From an uncultured Shimia sp. (lineage in GTDB: Bacteria > Pseudomonadota > Alphaproteobacteria > Rhodobacterales > Rhodobacteraceae): a DNA stretch of 62,450 nt. Positions 28,625 to 37,188 of the stretch are shown piece by piece (the first letter of the stretch is position 1; every line of letters starts with the position of its first letter). The notes beneath the pieces were generated by a model, which had not been told where the DNA came from, ran no database searches, and was given only the letters and a program-made list of their open reading frames with translations. The translations under genes were made by a program, and so were the position numbers. The stretch spans positions 1 to 62,450 of the forward strand of contig NZ_CAJXIV010000014.1 of NCBI RefSeq assembly GCF_913054185.1, given 5' to 3'.

Positions 28625-29862
28625 TGGACTACCAACAGTTTTTTAAAGGCGCGCTGGATGAGCTGCGCGACCAGGGTAACTATCGCGTGTTTGCTGAGCT
28701 GGAGCGTCAGTGTGGGGCGTTCCCAAATGCAAAGTCACATGTTGCCGGTGCGGACGGTGAACCCACGTCAGATGACGTGACCATCTGGTGCTCAAATGAC
28801 TATTTGGGGATGGGGCAACACCCCAAAGTCTTGGCGGCGATGCATGATGCGCTGGACCGATGCGGGGCCGGGGCCGGTGGCACGCGAAACATTTCAGGCA
28901 CCACCCATGATCATGTACTGCTTGAGGCGGAATTGGCAGATCTGCACGGCAAGGAAGCCGCGCTGTTGTTTACCTCAGGCTACGTGTCCAACTGGGCGGC
29001 ACTGGGGACCATTGCCAGCCGCATTCCCGGATGTGTCGTGCTGTCGGATGCTCTGAACCATGCGTCCATGATTGAGGGCATTCGCCACTCAAGAGCGGAG
29101 ACGATGATCTGGAAACATAATGATCTGGAAGATCTGGAACAAAAGCTGTCGTCATTGCCTTTCGATTGCCCAAAACTGATTGCATTTGAGAGCGTCTATT
29201 CGATGGATGGTGATATCGCCCCGATCACGCAGATATGTGATTTGGCAGACAAATATAACGCCATGACATATCTGGATGAGGTTCATGCGGTTGGCATGTA
29301 TGGACCACGTGGCGGCGGCATTGCAGAACGTGAAGGCGTGATGCATCGACTGACGGTGATCGAAGGCACTTTGGGTAAGGCCTTTGGTGTTGTCGGAGGC
29401 TACATCGCCGCCTCAGGCGAGCTGTGTGATTTAGTACGCAGCTTTGCCAGCGGGTTTATTTTCACCACTGCGCTGCCGCCCTCGATTGCCGCAGGAGCAG
29501 CAGCTTCGATTGGTCATTTGAAACAAAGTGGCGTTGAGCGAGAAACGCAACAAAGTAAAGTTGCAAAAGTTCGGGCAGAGCTTGAGCGGATGGGTATCCC
29601 TCACGTTGCCAACCCAAGTCACATCATTCCGGTGATGGTTGGCGACCCGGTGAAATGTAAATTCATCTCTGATGTCTTGCTCAAAGACTATGGTGTTTAC
29701 ATTCAGCCGATCAACTATCCCACGGTGCCCAAAGGGTCCGAGAGGTTGCGTATCACACCGTCCCCGGTTCATTCAGATCAGGACATTGCCTATCTGATTG
29801 GGGCATTGGGTGACTTGTGGGACAAGTGTCAGCTGGCGCGGCAGCCTTTGGCGGCCCAATAA
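28624..29862 (+). CDS. hemA: 5-aminolevulinate synthase
   Basis: 412 residues. Condenses glycine and succinyl-CoA to 5-aminolevulinate, the first step of heme synthesis in alphaproteobacteria. Alpha-oxoamine synthase marks: [13 protein letters not shown] near residue 55, [12 protein letters not shown] near residue 86, [13 protein letters not shown] near residue 215 and the PLP lysine K252 in [13 protein letters not shown]. Translationally coupled to the DUF302 gene and ending at a strong terminator, so it looks like the last gene of the soxBCD transcript, able to match heme supply to the five Sox heme sites (SoxX, SoxA, SoxD). A second hemA elsewhere is possible. Confidence 0.96.
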   Translation: MDYQQFFKGALDELRDQGNYRVFAELERQCGAFPNAKSHVAGADGEPTSDDVTIWCSNDYLGMGQHPKVLAAMHDALDRCGAGAGGTRNISGTTHDHVLLEAELADLHGKEAALLFTSGYVSNWAALGTIASRIPGCVVLSDALNHASMIEGIRHSRAETMIWKHNDLEDLEQKLSSLPFDCPKLIAFESVYSMDGDIAPITQICDLADKYNAMTYLDEVHAVGMYGPRGGGIAEREGVMHRLTVIEGTLGKAFGVVGGYIAASGELCDLVRSFASGFIFTTALPPSIAAGAAASIGHLKQSGVERETQQSKVAKVRAELERMGIPHVANPSHIIPVMVGDPVKCKFISDVLLKDYGVYIQPINYPTVPKGSERLRITPSPVHSDQDIAYLIGALGDLWDKCQLARQPLAAQ

Positions 29863-29881
29863 CATCGGGCAAAATGGAACG

Positions 29882-29921
29882 TGAGGCCAACCAGCATCAA
29901 CGTGGTTTGGCCTCAGATTTT
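29882..29921. terminator. Terminator between hemA and the convergent metallohydrolase gene
   Basis: TGAGGCCAACCA and TGGTTTGGCCTCA enclose a 9-base loop (one bulge) and are followed by GATTTTT. Placed between convergent genes; the rightward reading has the T-run. Confidence 0.82.
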
Positions 29922-29925
29922 TCGG

Positions 29926-30870
29926 TTATTCAAATTCCATTTGCTCATACACACGTCCAGCATTTTTGGTCGCAAGTTCTTCAAATGTATCGAGATTGGT
30001 GTAAGGCGACTGATCCACATAATAAGCGTCAGCCAAATCACCACCGTCATCCAGATGCGCGGCGATTTTAGCACGTAAGAACACCAAGTAATCCCGGGTA
30101 TAGCGCCGCACCTGATCCATATTGGTGGGATGACCGTGGCCAGGAATGACATAAGTTGCGTTGAGCGCTTCGAACTCGGTTTCCCACGTTTCGATCCAGT
30201 CGGCCGTCACCGTGTGCTCAAAAATTGGCAACATGCGTTCGTGAAAGGCCATGTCGCCGGAAATAACCAAGTTTTTTTGCGGCAGCCAAATGACGATGTC
30301 GCCGGGGCTGTGGGCCGGGCCAAGGTAGCGGGCTTCGATTTGAACCCCGCCCATCTCTACCAGATAGCTGTCTTCAAATGTCTGCGTTGGAAGGGCGACG
30401 CGGGTGTCGTCCGCTTTCTCCATCACCCGCGCCTGAGCCGCGCGCAAAGACTGCCCGCCATGGCTTTCAAATTCAGCAGCAGCGTCTGTGTGGGCCACAA
30501 TTTCGACCCCCTGATCAGCCCAATATGAATTGCCAAGCATGGCGTGGCCCTGGCCGTTTTCGTTGAACACCAGTTTTACCGGTTGATCCGTTACGGCCTT
30601 GATCTCCAGATGCAGCGCTTCAGCCAGTTGGTAGGACGCACCACCGTTGATCACCACCACACCGTCGCCGGTTATGATGAAGCTAAGGTTATTGTTGTGA
30701 CCAGCGTTTTCATAGGTTGGCGGGGCGGTGGCGCCAATCGCCGAGAACACGCCTGGAAGCACTTCGTATGGCTTCGAGTACAGCACTGAGCCGGGGTATT
30801 GATCAGCGATGTCTTCGCTGGCAAGGGCAGGGGCGGCAAGCAAGGCGAATGCGAGAATAGAATTTTTCAT
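29926..30870 (-). CDS. Periplasmic metallo-beta-lactamase-fold protein, SoxH-like
   Basis: About 314 residues from the third of three consecutive ATGs (30870), 7 bases after GGAGG. Sec signal (AFALLAAPALAS). MBL fold with late metal ligands in place (LGPAHSPGDIVIW, SGDMAFHER, VIPGHGHP), but the HxHxDH position reads NGQGHA, lacking the usual three histidines and aspartate. Similar proteins include SoxH and the quinoprotein-relay metallohydrolases of unknown substrate. It overlaps the preceding gene's stop, so the two form an operon facing hemA. Whether it still binds two metals is doubtful. Confidence 0.8.
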   Translation of the reverse strand: MKNSILAFALLAAPALASEDIADQYPGSVLYSKPYEVLPGVFSAIGATAPPTYENAGHNNNLSFIITGDGVVVINGGASYQLAEALHLEIKAVTDQPVKLVFNENGQGHAMLGNSYWADQGVEIVAHTDAAAEFESHGGQSLRAAQARVMEKADDTRVALPTQTFEDSYLVEMGGVQIEARYLGPAHSPGDIVIWLPQKNLVISGDMAFHERMLPIFEHTVTADWIETWETEFEALNATYVIPGHGHPTNMDQVRRYTRDYLVFLRAKIAAHLDDGGDLADAYYVDQSPYTNLDTFEELATKNAGRVYEQMEFE

Positions 30871-30872
30871 CA

Positions 30873-31805
30873 TCATGCCTCCGCCACAAAAGCATAGCCA
30901 TCAGACATTTTGTCGACATAGCCGATGCCATTTCCGGTCAAGTGGTAGCCAATCACGCGGGTCTTTTCATGTGACAGTTGATCCATCAGAGTGGTGCGCG
31001 TTGTGGCCGCTGTTTCTGGGTCTTGGTCTGACCCGGAAATCCAGCCAGGCCGTGCAAACGCGATGTGGTCGTTGCCAATGCTATCCCCCAGAACCATTAC
31101 TGCTTCGGACCCACTGCGTATTTCCAGCGCCATGTGACCGGGGGTGTGTCCAACCGTTGCGCGCGCGGCGATGCCTGTCATAAATTCTTCTCCGTCCTCA
31201 AAAAACGTAATCTGATCCTCGATCATCGCTAACCTGCGCTGTGCGCCAACGGCAAAAGACGCACGCGCCTCACCGATGTCATCTACGGTGTTGGGGTTCA
31301 TCCAATAATCCCATTCCGTTTTGCCAATCATGTAGCTGGCCTCGGGAAAGTGCGGGTCGTCAAAATCGTCCAGCAATCCCCACAGGTGATCTGGGTGCGC
31401 ATGGGTGAAAATTATGTCTGTCACGTCGTCTGGAGAGACTCCCAAGGCACCTAGAGAGTCCAATAGAGCCCCGGTATTCGGAGAGAAATCTGGCCCGGCT
31501 CCGACGTCAAACAAGACGGTCCGATCCCCATGTCGCAGCAGGGTAACATTGCAAGGAGGGGTCAGAACCTCGGCGGATTGGCCATGTTCTTTTAGAATGG
31601 GGAGCAGTTCATCTTTTGGCATTGGGTCGAATATGAAACCGCCCGGCAATGTCAGAGAGCCGTCGCTGACGACGTCAATTTTGAAGTCACCCAGCGCGAG
31701 TTGGGCATGTGATGGTCCCGAGTATAGGCCGAGCGCTGCGCCTGCTGTGAGTGCAGCACTGCCGGCAAGGAATTGTCTTCTGGTTTTGGTCATCACGTGC
31801 TCCAT
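30873..31805 (-). CDS. Tat-exported metallo-beta-lactamase-fold hydrolase (SoxG/SoxH-like)
   Basis: 310 residues. Twin-arginine signal (KTRRQFLAGSAALTAG). Full dimetal site: THAHPDHLWG near residue 123, GHTPGHMA near residue 207, LGDSIGN near residue 227 and GYHLTGNG near residue 290. Both the ATG at 31805 and that at 31793 have GGAG at good spacing. Paracoccus soxGH encode comparable hydrolases at the end of the sox locus; substrate unknown. A half-palindrome with ATTC-N8-ATTA (31816-31831) lies over its likely promoter. Confidence 0.83.
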   Translation of the reverse strand: MEHVMTKTRRQFLAGSAALTAGAALGLYSGPSHAQLALGDFKIDVVSDGSLTLPGGFIFDPMPKDELLPILKEHGQSAEVLTPPCNVTLLRHGDRTVLFDVGAGPDFSPNTGALLDSLGALGVSPDDVTDIIFTHAHPDHLWGLLDDFDDPHFPEASYMIGKTEWDYWMNPNTVDDIGEARASFAVGAQRRLAMIEDQITFFEDGEEFMTGIAARATVGHTPGHMALEIRSGSEAVMVLGDSIGNDHIAFARPGWISGSDQDPETAATTRTTLMDQLSHEKTRVIGYHLTGNGIGYVDKMSDGYAFVAEA

Positions 31806-32230
31806 TAATTCTCCTATTCGAATATGTATTAATGTCCGGCTTGGAGCAAGGCTTTAGGCGTGAAACCTACAGGCGAAATTGAAGGTGCACTTTGTCAAGA
31901 ACTCGGTGCGATGCCTGTTTCTATAAGACGTCGGACAGTATTGTAGATAGGACGGACGAACTACTTTCCCATTCCCGTCCAGTATTAGGGCTCGCCTCGC
32001 ACAGTCCGACAATGGCCTCGATGTAAGGTGGCCGGCAGAGCCTTTGTCCAATGCCAGTCGGTTCCCTTTGGGTGCACCGTCCCACCTTCTATGGTACAAA
32101 ATTGCCGTCAATTGTTTCCGCAGTTGGCACGGCTTTTCCAGACCGCGTCTCCACGCAAATGTCTGACAGTAACCGATTTTGACTTAAGTGAGACCGCACG
32201 AATTCTCTTCCCCCAAGCACACAGATGCAG

Positions 32231-32246
32231 TACTAATTTTCTAGTA
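32231..32246 (+). promoter_or_regulatory. BlaI-type operator upstream of the repressor gene
   Basis: TACTA-ATTTTC-TAGTA, a 16-bp dyad 21 bases before the repressor start. BlaI/MecI operators are TACTACA-like halves facing TGTAGTA, so the outer TACTA/TAGTA agree. The rest of 31806-32267 has no gene I can support. Confidence 0.65.
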
Positions 32247-32267
32247 ATCAAATACGGAGTGGCCACG

Positions 32268-32660
32268 TTGGCACGTCGACGCAGTGAGATGCTCACGGAT
32301 GTTGAGCTGGAATTCATGATCGCCCTTTGGGAGATCGGCACAGGATCTGTGCGTGATATCATGGGGGCGTTGGGTGATGAAGATCAGCGCGCCTATACGT
32401 CTGTGGCAACCGTGATGAAAATTCTGGACGACAAAGGGTTTGTGACCTCGGACCGCAAGGATCGGGCGCTGGTGTATTCCCCTGCCGTTGAGAAAGGCGA
32501 CTATGAAGGTCGCAGCCTGAAAAATCTGTCTAAAACCTTGTTTGGAGGAACCCCGACGGCGCTGGTGGCGCGACTGGTGGATAATGAGGACCTGACAGAC
32601 GAAATGATCCAGGAAATCAAAGAGATCATCGACACAAGGATCAGAAAGGATGACGGTTGA
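32268..32660 (+). CDS. blaI: BlaI/MecI/CopY family repressor
   Basis: 130 residues from a TTG at 32268 with GGAG 8 bases upstream (a GTG at 32259 is an alternative; no ATG fits). A winged helix (LTDVELEFMIALWEIGTGSVRDIMGAL, then YTSVATVMKILDDKGFVTSDRKDRALVYSPAV) and a C-terminal dimerisation region (SLKNLSKTLFGGTPTALVARLVDNEDLTDE) match the family throughout. Repression ends when a BlaR1-type protease cleaves or releases it. The next gene encodes that partner and overlaps by 11 bases. No beta-lactamase is adjacent. Confidence 0.88.
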   Translation: MARRRSEMLTDVELEFMIALWEIGTGSVRDIMGALGDEDQRAYTSVATVMKILDDKGFVTSDRKDRALVYSPAVEKGDYEGRSLKNLSKTLFGGTPTALVARLVDNEDLTDEMIQEIKEIIDTRIRKDDG

Positions 32661-33765
32661 TCAAATCGTAGGGGGGGCGATCTGGGTTCAGCTTTTGATC
32701 CTGTTAGCCGCATGTGTTTTTGCCTGTTTTGAGGGCCTTTTTGTGCTGTCTGGTGGGCGGCGCAGTTTCCATACGCGACGACGTTTGGGCATGGCGGCGA
32801 TAGCCTGTTTGGCACTGGTTCCGTTGGTCACGCCGTATCTTATGACAACGTCTTACGCGGCTTCCGTGAATGCGACAGATGTGGTTGTTTCTCAGGTGCT
32901 TAGCGGAAATATTGCGCTTTCCGCGCAGGAGATGTCCGCGCTGTTGGCGATGAAAACACAGTGGCTGGATCAGATGTCCACTGGTGGGTCAGTGCTAGCG
33001 CAGGTGGTGATTGCCGCGTTTGCAGTCGGGTTTGTTGTGCGCGGTATTTATTTGGCCATCAATATTGGACGCATTCGTCGGGCCATCAGCTCGGGCCGTG
33101 TCGTGCAGAAAACCAGATGGGTGTCAGTTGTTGTTTCGCCTGCTGTAGAGGTGCCATTTTCGACCCGTGGTCTCTTACGCTATTATGTGGTGCTGCCGGT
33201 TTCGCTTTATCGTGATGCATCGGGCGTACAAATGGCTCTTGGGCATGAGATGCAGCACATTCGCCAAGGTGATGTGGATGCGGAAGTTCTGTTGTCACTA
33301 ATCTCACCGTTGGCGGTGCTCAATCCAGGGTTTTGGTTTCTTTCCAGTCGGTTGCGTAAGCTTGGTGAATTGGCCTGTGATCGGGCTTATCTGGCACGCA
33401 AAGGCTTTGACGCCCATGGCTATGCACTGCGGCTGTTGGAGGTTGCACGGTTTTCACAAGTGCAAGCCAAGGCGCAACCCACTGCCTTTGGTGTGCCTTT
33501 GGTGGGGCGCAAAGTGCCGTTCCTGTCACGACGCTCAATGCTAAAAGACCGCATTCTGGAGATCGCGCGGGATCAGGATGATCCGGCCAAAGAGGCGCTT
33601 GTTCTGGGGGCTGGTATGTCGGTTCTGATGGCTGGTGTGGTGCTGCTTGGTGCGGTGTCCTTGACCGAGCCAGAGGACTGGAGCCATGAGCGGATTATGC
33701 TCAGCACGGTAGCCAATCTGGATCGTCTCAACGAGCTCAACACGTTGGCGCAGCGCAGCTGGTAA
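32650..33765 (+). CDS. blaR1: BlaR1-type M56 membrane metallopeptidase
   Basis: 371 residues. About four hydrophobic segments (residues about 8-28, 45-67, 115-135, 315-340) flank a cytoplasmic M56 domain with the zinc motif HEMQH in ALGHEMQHIRQGD near residue 200 and the third-ligand region ELACDRAYLARKG near residue 241. The extracellular penicillin-binding sensor of BlaR1/MecR1 is missing: only about 30 residues follow the last membrane segment. It should therefore sense something else, or work without a ligand domain. Its substrate is probably the BlaI-like protein encoded just upstream. Confidence 0.88.
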   Translation: MTVDQIVGGAIWVQLLILLAACVFACFEGLFVLSGGRRSFHTRRRLGMAAIACLALVPLVTPYLMTTSYAASVNATDVVVSQVLSGNIALSAQEMSALLAMKTQWLDQMSTGGSVLAQVVIAAFAVGFVVRGIYLAINIGRIRRAISSGRVVQKTRWVSVVVSPAVEVPFSTRGLLRYYVVLPVSLYRDASGVQMALGHEMQHIRQGDVDAEVLLSLISPLAVLNPGFWFLSSRLRKLGELACDRAYLARKGFDAHGYALRLLEVARFSQVQAKAQPTAFGVPLVGRKVPFLSRRSMLKDRILEIARDQDDPAKEALVLGAGMSVLMAGVVLLGAVSLTEPEDWSHERIMLSTVANLDRLNELNTLAQRSW

Positions 33766-33786
33766 AGCTGTCAGAAACTTAGAAAG

Positions 33787-33818
33787 CGGCCTCGTCACAG
33801 TGCTTTGTGGCGGGGCCG
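33787..33818 (+). terminator. Hairpin after blaR1
   Basis: CGGCCTCGTCACA and TGTGGCGGGGCCG pair with two mismatches around a short loop, 22 bases past the stop. Followed by TTAACC rather than a T-run. Confidence 0.5.
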
Positions 33819-33835
33819 TTAACCCATGAAAATCC

Positions 33836-33879
33836 ACGTCGGTATGGCATCTGTATCGCGGTTGTTTTGCGGAGGTGCG
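33836..33879. repeat. 44-bp dispersed repeat, copy 1
   Basis: Matches 48477-48520 at 37 of 44 positions (ACGTCGGTATG...TCGCG...TGTTTTGCGG...GGTGCG). Both copies lie in gaps just after genes. Confidence 0.7.
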
Positions 33880-33928
33880 TCTTTTGGGAAGCTGACCGCA
33901 TTAAGAATTCTTTCCGGAGGGTAAGGCA

Positions 33929-33987
33929 TGGGGGCGCAGCCCCCGTCGCCGATGGCGACTCCCCCGAGATATTCCACGAAGGAGAAG
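33929..33987. repeat. GC-rich double-hairpin repeat, intergenic copy
   Basis: TGGGGGCGCAGCCCCC, then GTCGCC-GAT-GGCGAC (a perfect 6-bp stem with 3-base loop), then CCCCCGAGATATTCC and GAAGGAGAAG. It shares its first and last parts with the copy inside nnr at 11252, which lacks the second hairpin. The remaining bases of 33766-34135 hold no gene. Confidence 0.65.
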
Positions 33988-34084
33988 TGAAAGGGCCTAG
34001 CCTTCTTCTATCCTTAAATGTCCGCGCCGGAGGCATCTGTGTCTGCGGCCAGTACCAGAGAGCGCGGCTCTTGCGAAACACAAA

Positions 34085-34110
34085 GGGCAGCGCTTTGTTC
34101 GGCGCTGCCC
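34085..34110 (-). terminator. Terminator of the glycerol ABC operon
   Basis: GGGCAGCGC, 8-base loop, GCGCTGCCC. Read leftward it is followed by TTTGTGTTT, 26 bases after the last gene. Confidence 0.78.
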
Positions 34111-34135
34111 ATTGACGATTGTTGTGGGGTTTTGG

Positions 34136-34414
34136 TCAGACCTTCCAGAAGCAGAAAGTGCCCCAGCACATTGCCAGACCAAGTGGCCACCAGAGCGGTT
34201 CGCCCATCAGGCCCAGCCAGGCGAGGAAGATGAAGCTACCACCCAAGCACGTGAGGAACAGCCGGTCGCCTCGCGTGGTCACAAGCCCAAGCACACCTTT
34301 GCGCTCGGCCCCGCCGGGGTGTTTGATCTCAATTGCGATCAAGGTTCCAATGGCACTAAAAAGTACAATGAAGATTGCGGCTGTGGGCCAGGTCCATGCC
34401 ATCCAGCTTAACAT
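34136..34414 (-). CDS. glpU: DUF2160 small membrane protein of glycerol transporter (GlpU-like)
   Basis: 92 residues from the ATG at 34414 (GGAG upstream). Three hydrophobic segments (about 5-27, 48-66 and 70-90), the DUF2160 pattern. In Rhizobium leguminosarum a protein of this type is encoded within the glycerol ABC operon; its function is not known, perhaps assembly or stability of the permease. One base separates its start from the glpQ stop. Last gene of the operon before the terminator. Confidence 0.82.
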   Translation of the reverse strand: MLSWMAWTWPTAAIFIVLFSAIGTLIAIEIKHPGGAERKGVLGLVTTRGDRLFLTCLGGSFIFLAWLGLMGEPLWWPLGLAMCWGTFCFWKV

Positions 34415-34415
34415 A

Positions 34416-35213
<798 letters not shown>

Positions 35214-35224
35214 GATCGCTCTCC

Positions 35225-36088
35225 TTAGTTCAGGTCGTCTTTGGTCATTAGCGTATAGAACAGCCAGGACACAAAGAGGGTGATTGCGAAGTAGATGAGG
35301 CTCATCGCGGCGGCTGGGCCGAGGTCAAATTGACCCAATGCGATTTTCACCAGATCGATGGACAGCAGCGTGGTGGAGTTGCCGGGGCCACCGCCGGTGA
35401 GCACGAAGGGTTCCGTGTAGATGTTGAAGCTGTCCATAAAGCGTAGGAGGATGGCGATGGTCAGGACGTTCTTCATCTTGGGCAGTTGGATGTAGCGGAA
35501 CACCGACCAGTTGGAGGCACCGTCGATCTTGGCCGCCTGATAATAGGCGTCAGGGATCGAGACGAGACCGGCGTAGGCCAGCAGCACCACCAGCGACGTC
35601 CAGTGCCACACATCCATGCCAATGATGGTGATCCAGGCCGCGACAGGGTCCTGCGTCATGTCGTAGTTGATGCCAAGCACGTGGTTCAGGAAGTAGCCGA
35701 GCAGACCAATGTCAGGCAGGGCAAAGATGTTCCACATCGCGCCCACCACGTTCCACGGGATCAACATCGGCAGCGCCATCAGCACGAGGCATACCGGTAC
35801 CCAGAATCCTTGGCGCGGCATGGCCAGCGCGATGGCGATGCCCAGTGGTACTTCGATGATCAGGATCATGAAGGTGAAGAAGAACTGTCGACCCAGCGCG
35901 GCATGGAAGCGGTCAGACCGTAAGATTTGCTCAAACCAGGTGAGCCCTTCCCAGAAGAAGAGGTTGTCGCCGAAGGTTTCTTGCACCGAGTAGTTGACCA
36001 CTGTCATCATTGGAATGATGGCGTTAAAGGCCACAAGCAGCAGCACCGGGGCCACGAAGAACCAGGCTTTTTGGTTTTCGGTTTTCAT
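35225..36088 (-). CDS. glpP: Glycerol ABC transporter permease GlpP
   Basis: 287 residues, six hydrophobic segments. EAA loop IPDAYYQAAKIDGASNWSVFRYIQLP near residue 178. The ATG overlaps the glpT stop by four bases, and 11 bases separate its end from glpQ, so synthesis is likely coupled. Inner-membrane partner of GlpQ; glycerol specificity is from context. Confidence 0.85.
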   Translation of the reverse strand: MKTENQKAWFFVAPVLLLVAFNAIIPMMTVVNYSVQETFGDNLFFWEGLTWFEQILRSDRFHAALGRQFFFTFMILIIEVPLGIAIALAMPRQGFWVPVCLVLMALPMLIPWNVVGAMWNIFALPDIGLLGYFLNHVLGINYDMTQDPVAAWITIIGMDVWHWTSLVVLLAYAGLVSIPDAYYQAAKIDGASNWSVFRYIQLPKMKNVLTIAILLRFMDSFNIYTEPFVLTGGGPGNSTTLLSIDLVKIALGQFDLGPAAAMSLIYFAITLFVSWLFYTLMTKDDLN

Positions 36089-37176
36089 GCTGCGCTCTCC
36101 TTTTGCGCTGGCGTGGAGGCAATCCAGCCGTTGGCGTAGAGCCGGGTTTGATCGGGCGCGAATTGCAAGTGCACGGTGTCGCCGGTGGCAGGCGGGGAGC
36201 CGTTGACCACAGCGGAGATTTTGGTGCCGGCAATTGTGACTTGCACCACGGCGTGGCGACCCACATCAGAGACGCGCGTGACCGTGCCCGCGATGCCGGT
36301 GTCGCCAAGCGCCACAAACTCCGGGCGGATGCCAATTTCCAGCGTGCCTTTGGTGTCTGGATGGATGGGGCCTTCCAGCGCGACGGGTGTGCCGTTGAAC
36401 AGCGCTTGGCCGTTTTCGACCGTCGCGGGCAGAACGTTCATGCCGGGGGAGCCGATGAAGTGACCCACAAAGGTATGTGCTGGGCGTTCAAACAGTTCCT
36501 CAGGCGTGCCGATCTGTACCACTTCGCCGTCTTGCATGACCACAACCTGATCCGCAAAGGTGAGCGCTTCGGTTTGGTCGTGGGTCACGTAGATCATGGT
36601 GTGGGACACGCGTTGGTGCAGCTCTTTGAGCTTGGTGCGCAGTTTCCACTTCAGGTGCGGGTCGATCACGGTGAGCGGTTCGTCAAACATGACAACGTTC
36701 ACGTCATCGCGCACCAGGCCGCGGCCCATTGAGATTTTCTGTTTGCTGTCAGGCGACAAACCGGCGGCCTTGCGGTCCAGAATGTCGGTGACTTCCAACA
36801 TCTCGGCAATCTCTGCCACGCGCTTTTCGATGGTGGCCGGATCGACGCCGCGGTTCTTGAGCGGGAACGCGAGGTTCTGGCGCACGGTCATCGTGTCGTA
36901 GATCACCGGAAACTGGAACACCTGCGCGATGTCGCGCTGATCAGGCGGCAGTTTGGTGACGTCTTGGCCATCAAACAGGATTTGGCCTTCAGACGGCTCC
37001 AGCAAGCCAGAGATGATATTGAGAAGCGTGGATTTGCCACAACCAGACGGGCCCAGCAGAGCGTAGGCACCGCCATCTTGCCAATCCAGATCAACTTCTT
37101 TGAGGGCAAAGTCATCCGGTCCCTTGGGATTGGGATAATAACTGTGCCGTAGATTTTTGAGAGTGATTTTCGCCAT
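36085..37176 (-). CDS. glpT: Glycerol ABC transporter ATPase GlpT (degenerate signature motif)
   Basis: 363 residues. Walker A GPSGCGKST near residue 39, Q-loop VFQFPVIY near residue 86, Walker B VNVVMFDEP near residue 160, H-loop YVTHDQTEAL near residue 192, and a C-terminal regulatory OB-type domain (about 235-360). The ABC signature is altered: LSPDSKQ in place of LSGGQ, and the D-loop reads LTVIDP. Since GlpS has the intact signature but lacks the H-loop histidine, the heterodimer should have one working and one degenerate ATP site. Twelve bases after glpS. Confidence 0.87.
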   Translation of the reverse strand: MAKITLKNLRHSYYPNPKGPDDFALKEVDLDWQDGGAYALLGPSGCGKSTLLNIISGLLEPSEGQILFDGQDVTKLPPDQRDIAQVFQFPVIYDTMTVRQNLAFPLKNRGVDPATIEKRVAEIAEMLEVTDILDRKAAGLSPDSKQKISMGRGLVRDDVNVVMFDEPLTVIDPHLKWKLRTKLKELHQRVSHTMIYVTHDQTEALTFADQVVVMQDGEVVQIGTPEELFERPAHTFVGHFIGSPGMNVLPATVENGQALFNGTPVALEGPIHPDTKGTLEIGIRPEFVALGDTGIAGTVTRVSDVGRHAVVQVTIAGTKISAVVNGSPPATGDTVHLQFAPDQTRLYANGWIASTPAQKESAA

Positions 37177-37188
37177 TCTTTGTGCCCC

